Origin: Ligustrum vulgare
Taxonomy: Eukaryota; Streptophyta; Magnoliopsida; Lamiales; Oleaceae
Direction of reading: 5' to 3'
NCBI GenBank assembly: GCA_963555705.1
Contig: OY743174.1
Span: 24,213,108-24,277,107 of the forward strand
Length of the DNA stretch: 64,000 bases
Notes under the pieces: model-generated
Told to the model about the DNA's origin: nothing
Databases searched by the model: none
Seen by the model: only the letters and a program-made list of their open reading frames with translations
Position numbers and translations under genes: made by a program
Part shown: piece after piece, positions 63,387 through 64,000 of the stretch
Layout of the letters: each line of letters starts with the position of its first letter
How positions within the stretch are numbered: position 1 is the stretch's first letter

Positions 63387-64000
63387 CTGCCAAAAAAAAT
63401 AATAAAATTTTTAAACTATCTGGATGTGAACAATGATTAATAGACCAAATCCACATGTTCAAGAAAAAAAATTAATGTATCTGAAGCAATGTAAACAACA
63501 TGAATCACATGATTAACAGACTAAATCCCTACTCAAAATCAATTTGAGCCATTGGCTAGCTGAAGCGATTCCCTGCAGTTGGAACTTAATTTTCGTACTC
63601 GGATTTCACGAACATCATAAGTTAGAAAGCTAGTTGGCATATCGGAAATTTATCTATTGACTCCTAGAGATGAGCTCCAATCTAGAGCTTACAGTGGGCA
63701 AGCGGGTTGGAAGAAGACTTGCTTGCTAGTTTCAAATTCATGGTATCCAAACATAGTTAAAGGATATATTCAAATTAAATCAAAGGCTTGTTACGTCAAC
63801 TAGCACCATGTTTCTCTTCATTGTCACACAAATGTCATAAAGAATAAGCAGTCTAACTTAAGTAAATCACATATAAAGATGGCAACTAGCGCTGCTATTT
63901 TATGATTATATAATTTCAGGAGAATAACTAAATATACACTTAAATTAAATTATCTAAACGTTCAAATTGATTAGCAAAACTAATCCTTATAAACAACATA
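63387..64000. other. Intron of the DDT/WSD gene to the window edge
   Basis: More than 600 bp of AT-rich DNA. I looked on the minus strand for the WAC-type exon that should come first and did not see it. Confidence 0.5.

Overview
This is nuclear DNA from a flowering plant, most likely a eudicot. It is AT-rich, its genes are split by GT-AG introns, and it carries plant gene families (a G-type lectin receptor kinase, a LIN37-like MuvB subunit, a DDT/WSD chromatin protein) and plant retrotransposon lineages (Ty1/copia, Ty3/gypsy chromovirus, SIRE/Maximus-like LTR). The species cannot be named from the sequence. No tRNA, rRNA or CRISPR was seen.

Layout. 1-8.1 kb is repeat-derived: a reverse-oriented LTR element remnant with a 30-bp tandem array and a GC-rich island, a SIRE-like LTR, a decayed copia pol, and MITEs. 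8.9-11.3 kb holds an intact single-exon lectin receptor kinase. 12.65-39.6 kb holds, on the minus strand, six phase-compatible exons of a LIN37-like gene. The intron between its exons at 38.3 kb and 16.1 kb is about 22 kb. It contains a copia element A (plus strand) split by an 8.5-kb copia element B (minus strand, near-identical 1415-bp LTRs, perfect 5-bp target duplication), a reverse copia C carrying an AGGCG-rich insertion, and a decayed Tekay-like gypsy element. 39.9-43.3 kb is a short copia fragment, AT-rich DNA and two abutting MITEs. 44.7 kb has an orphan GH47 mannosidase-like exon. 45.8-46.8 kb has an unrecognised ORF.

50.2-58.0 kb holds the 3' half of a zinc-type alcohol dehydrogenase gene. 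One of its introns contains a very young copia element (50739-55692) with identical 317-bp LTRs. The splice acceptor after that intron reads GG instead of AG, and the exons for the catalytic N-terminal half were not found, so the gene looks damaged. 59.7 kb to the right edge is the 3' part of a minus-strand DDT/WSD-domain gene (ISWI-type remodeller accessory protein). It has a 659-bp hAT-type MITE in one intron and an apparent frameshifting deletion inside the DDT domain.

The main story is how host genes tolerate layered transposon insertion. Coding continuity across insertion points and target-site duplications fix the order of several nested events. I found no clearly new gene system. The strongest oddities are the dispersed LIN37 gene, the probably non-autonomous but recently mobile element B with several polypurine-tract-like motifs, the damaged ADH and DDT genes, and a family of AGGCG-rich elements with terminal inverted repeats.
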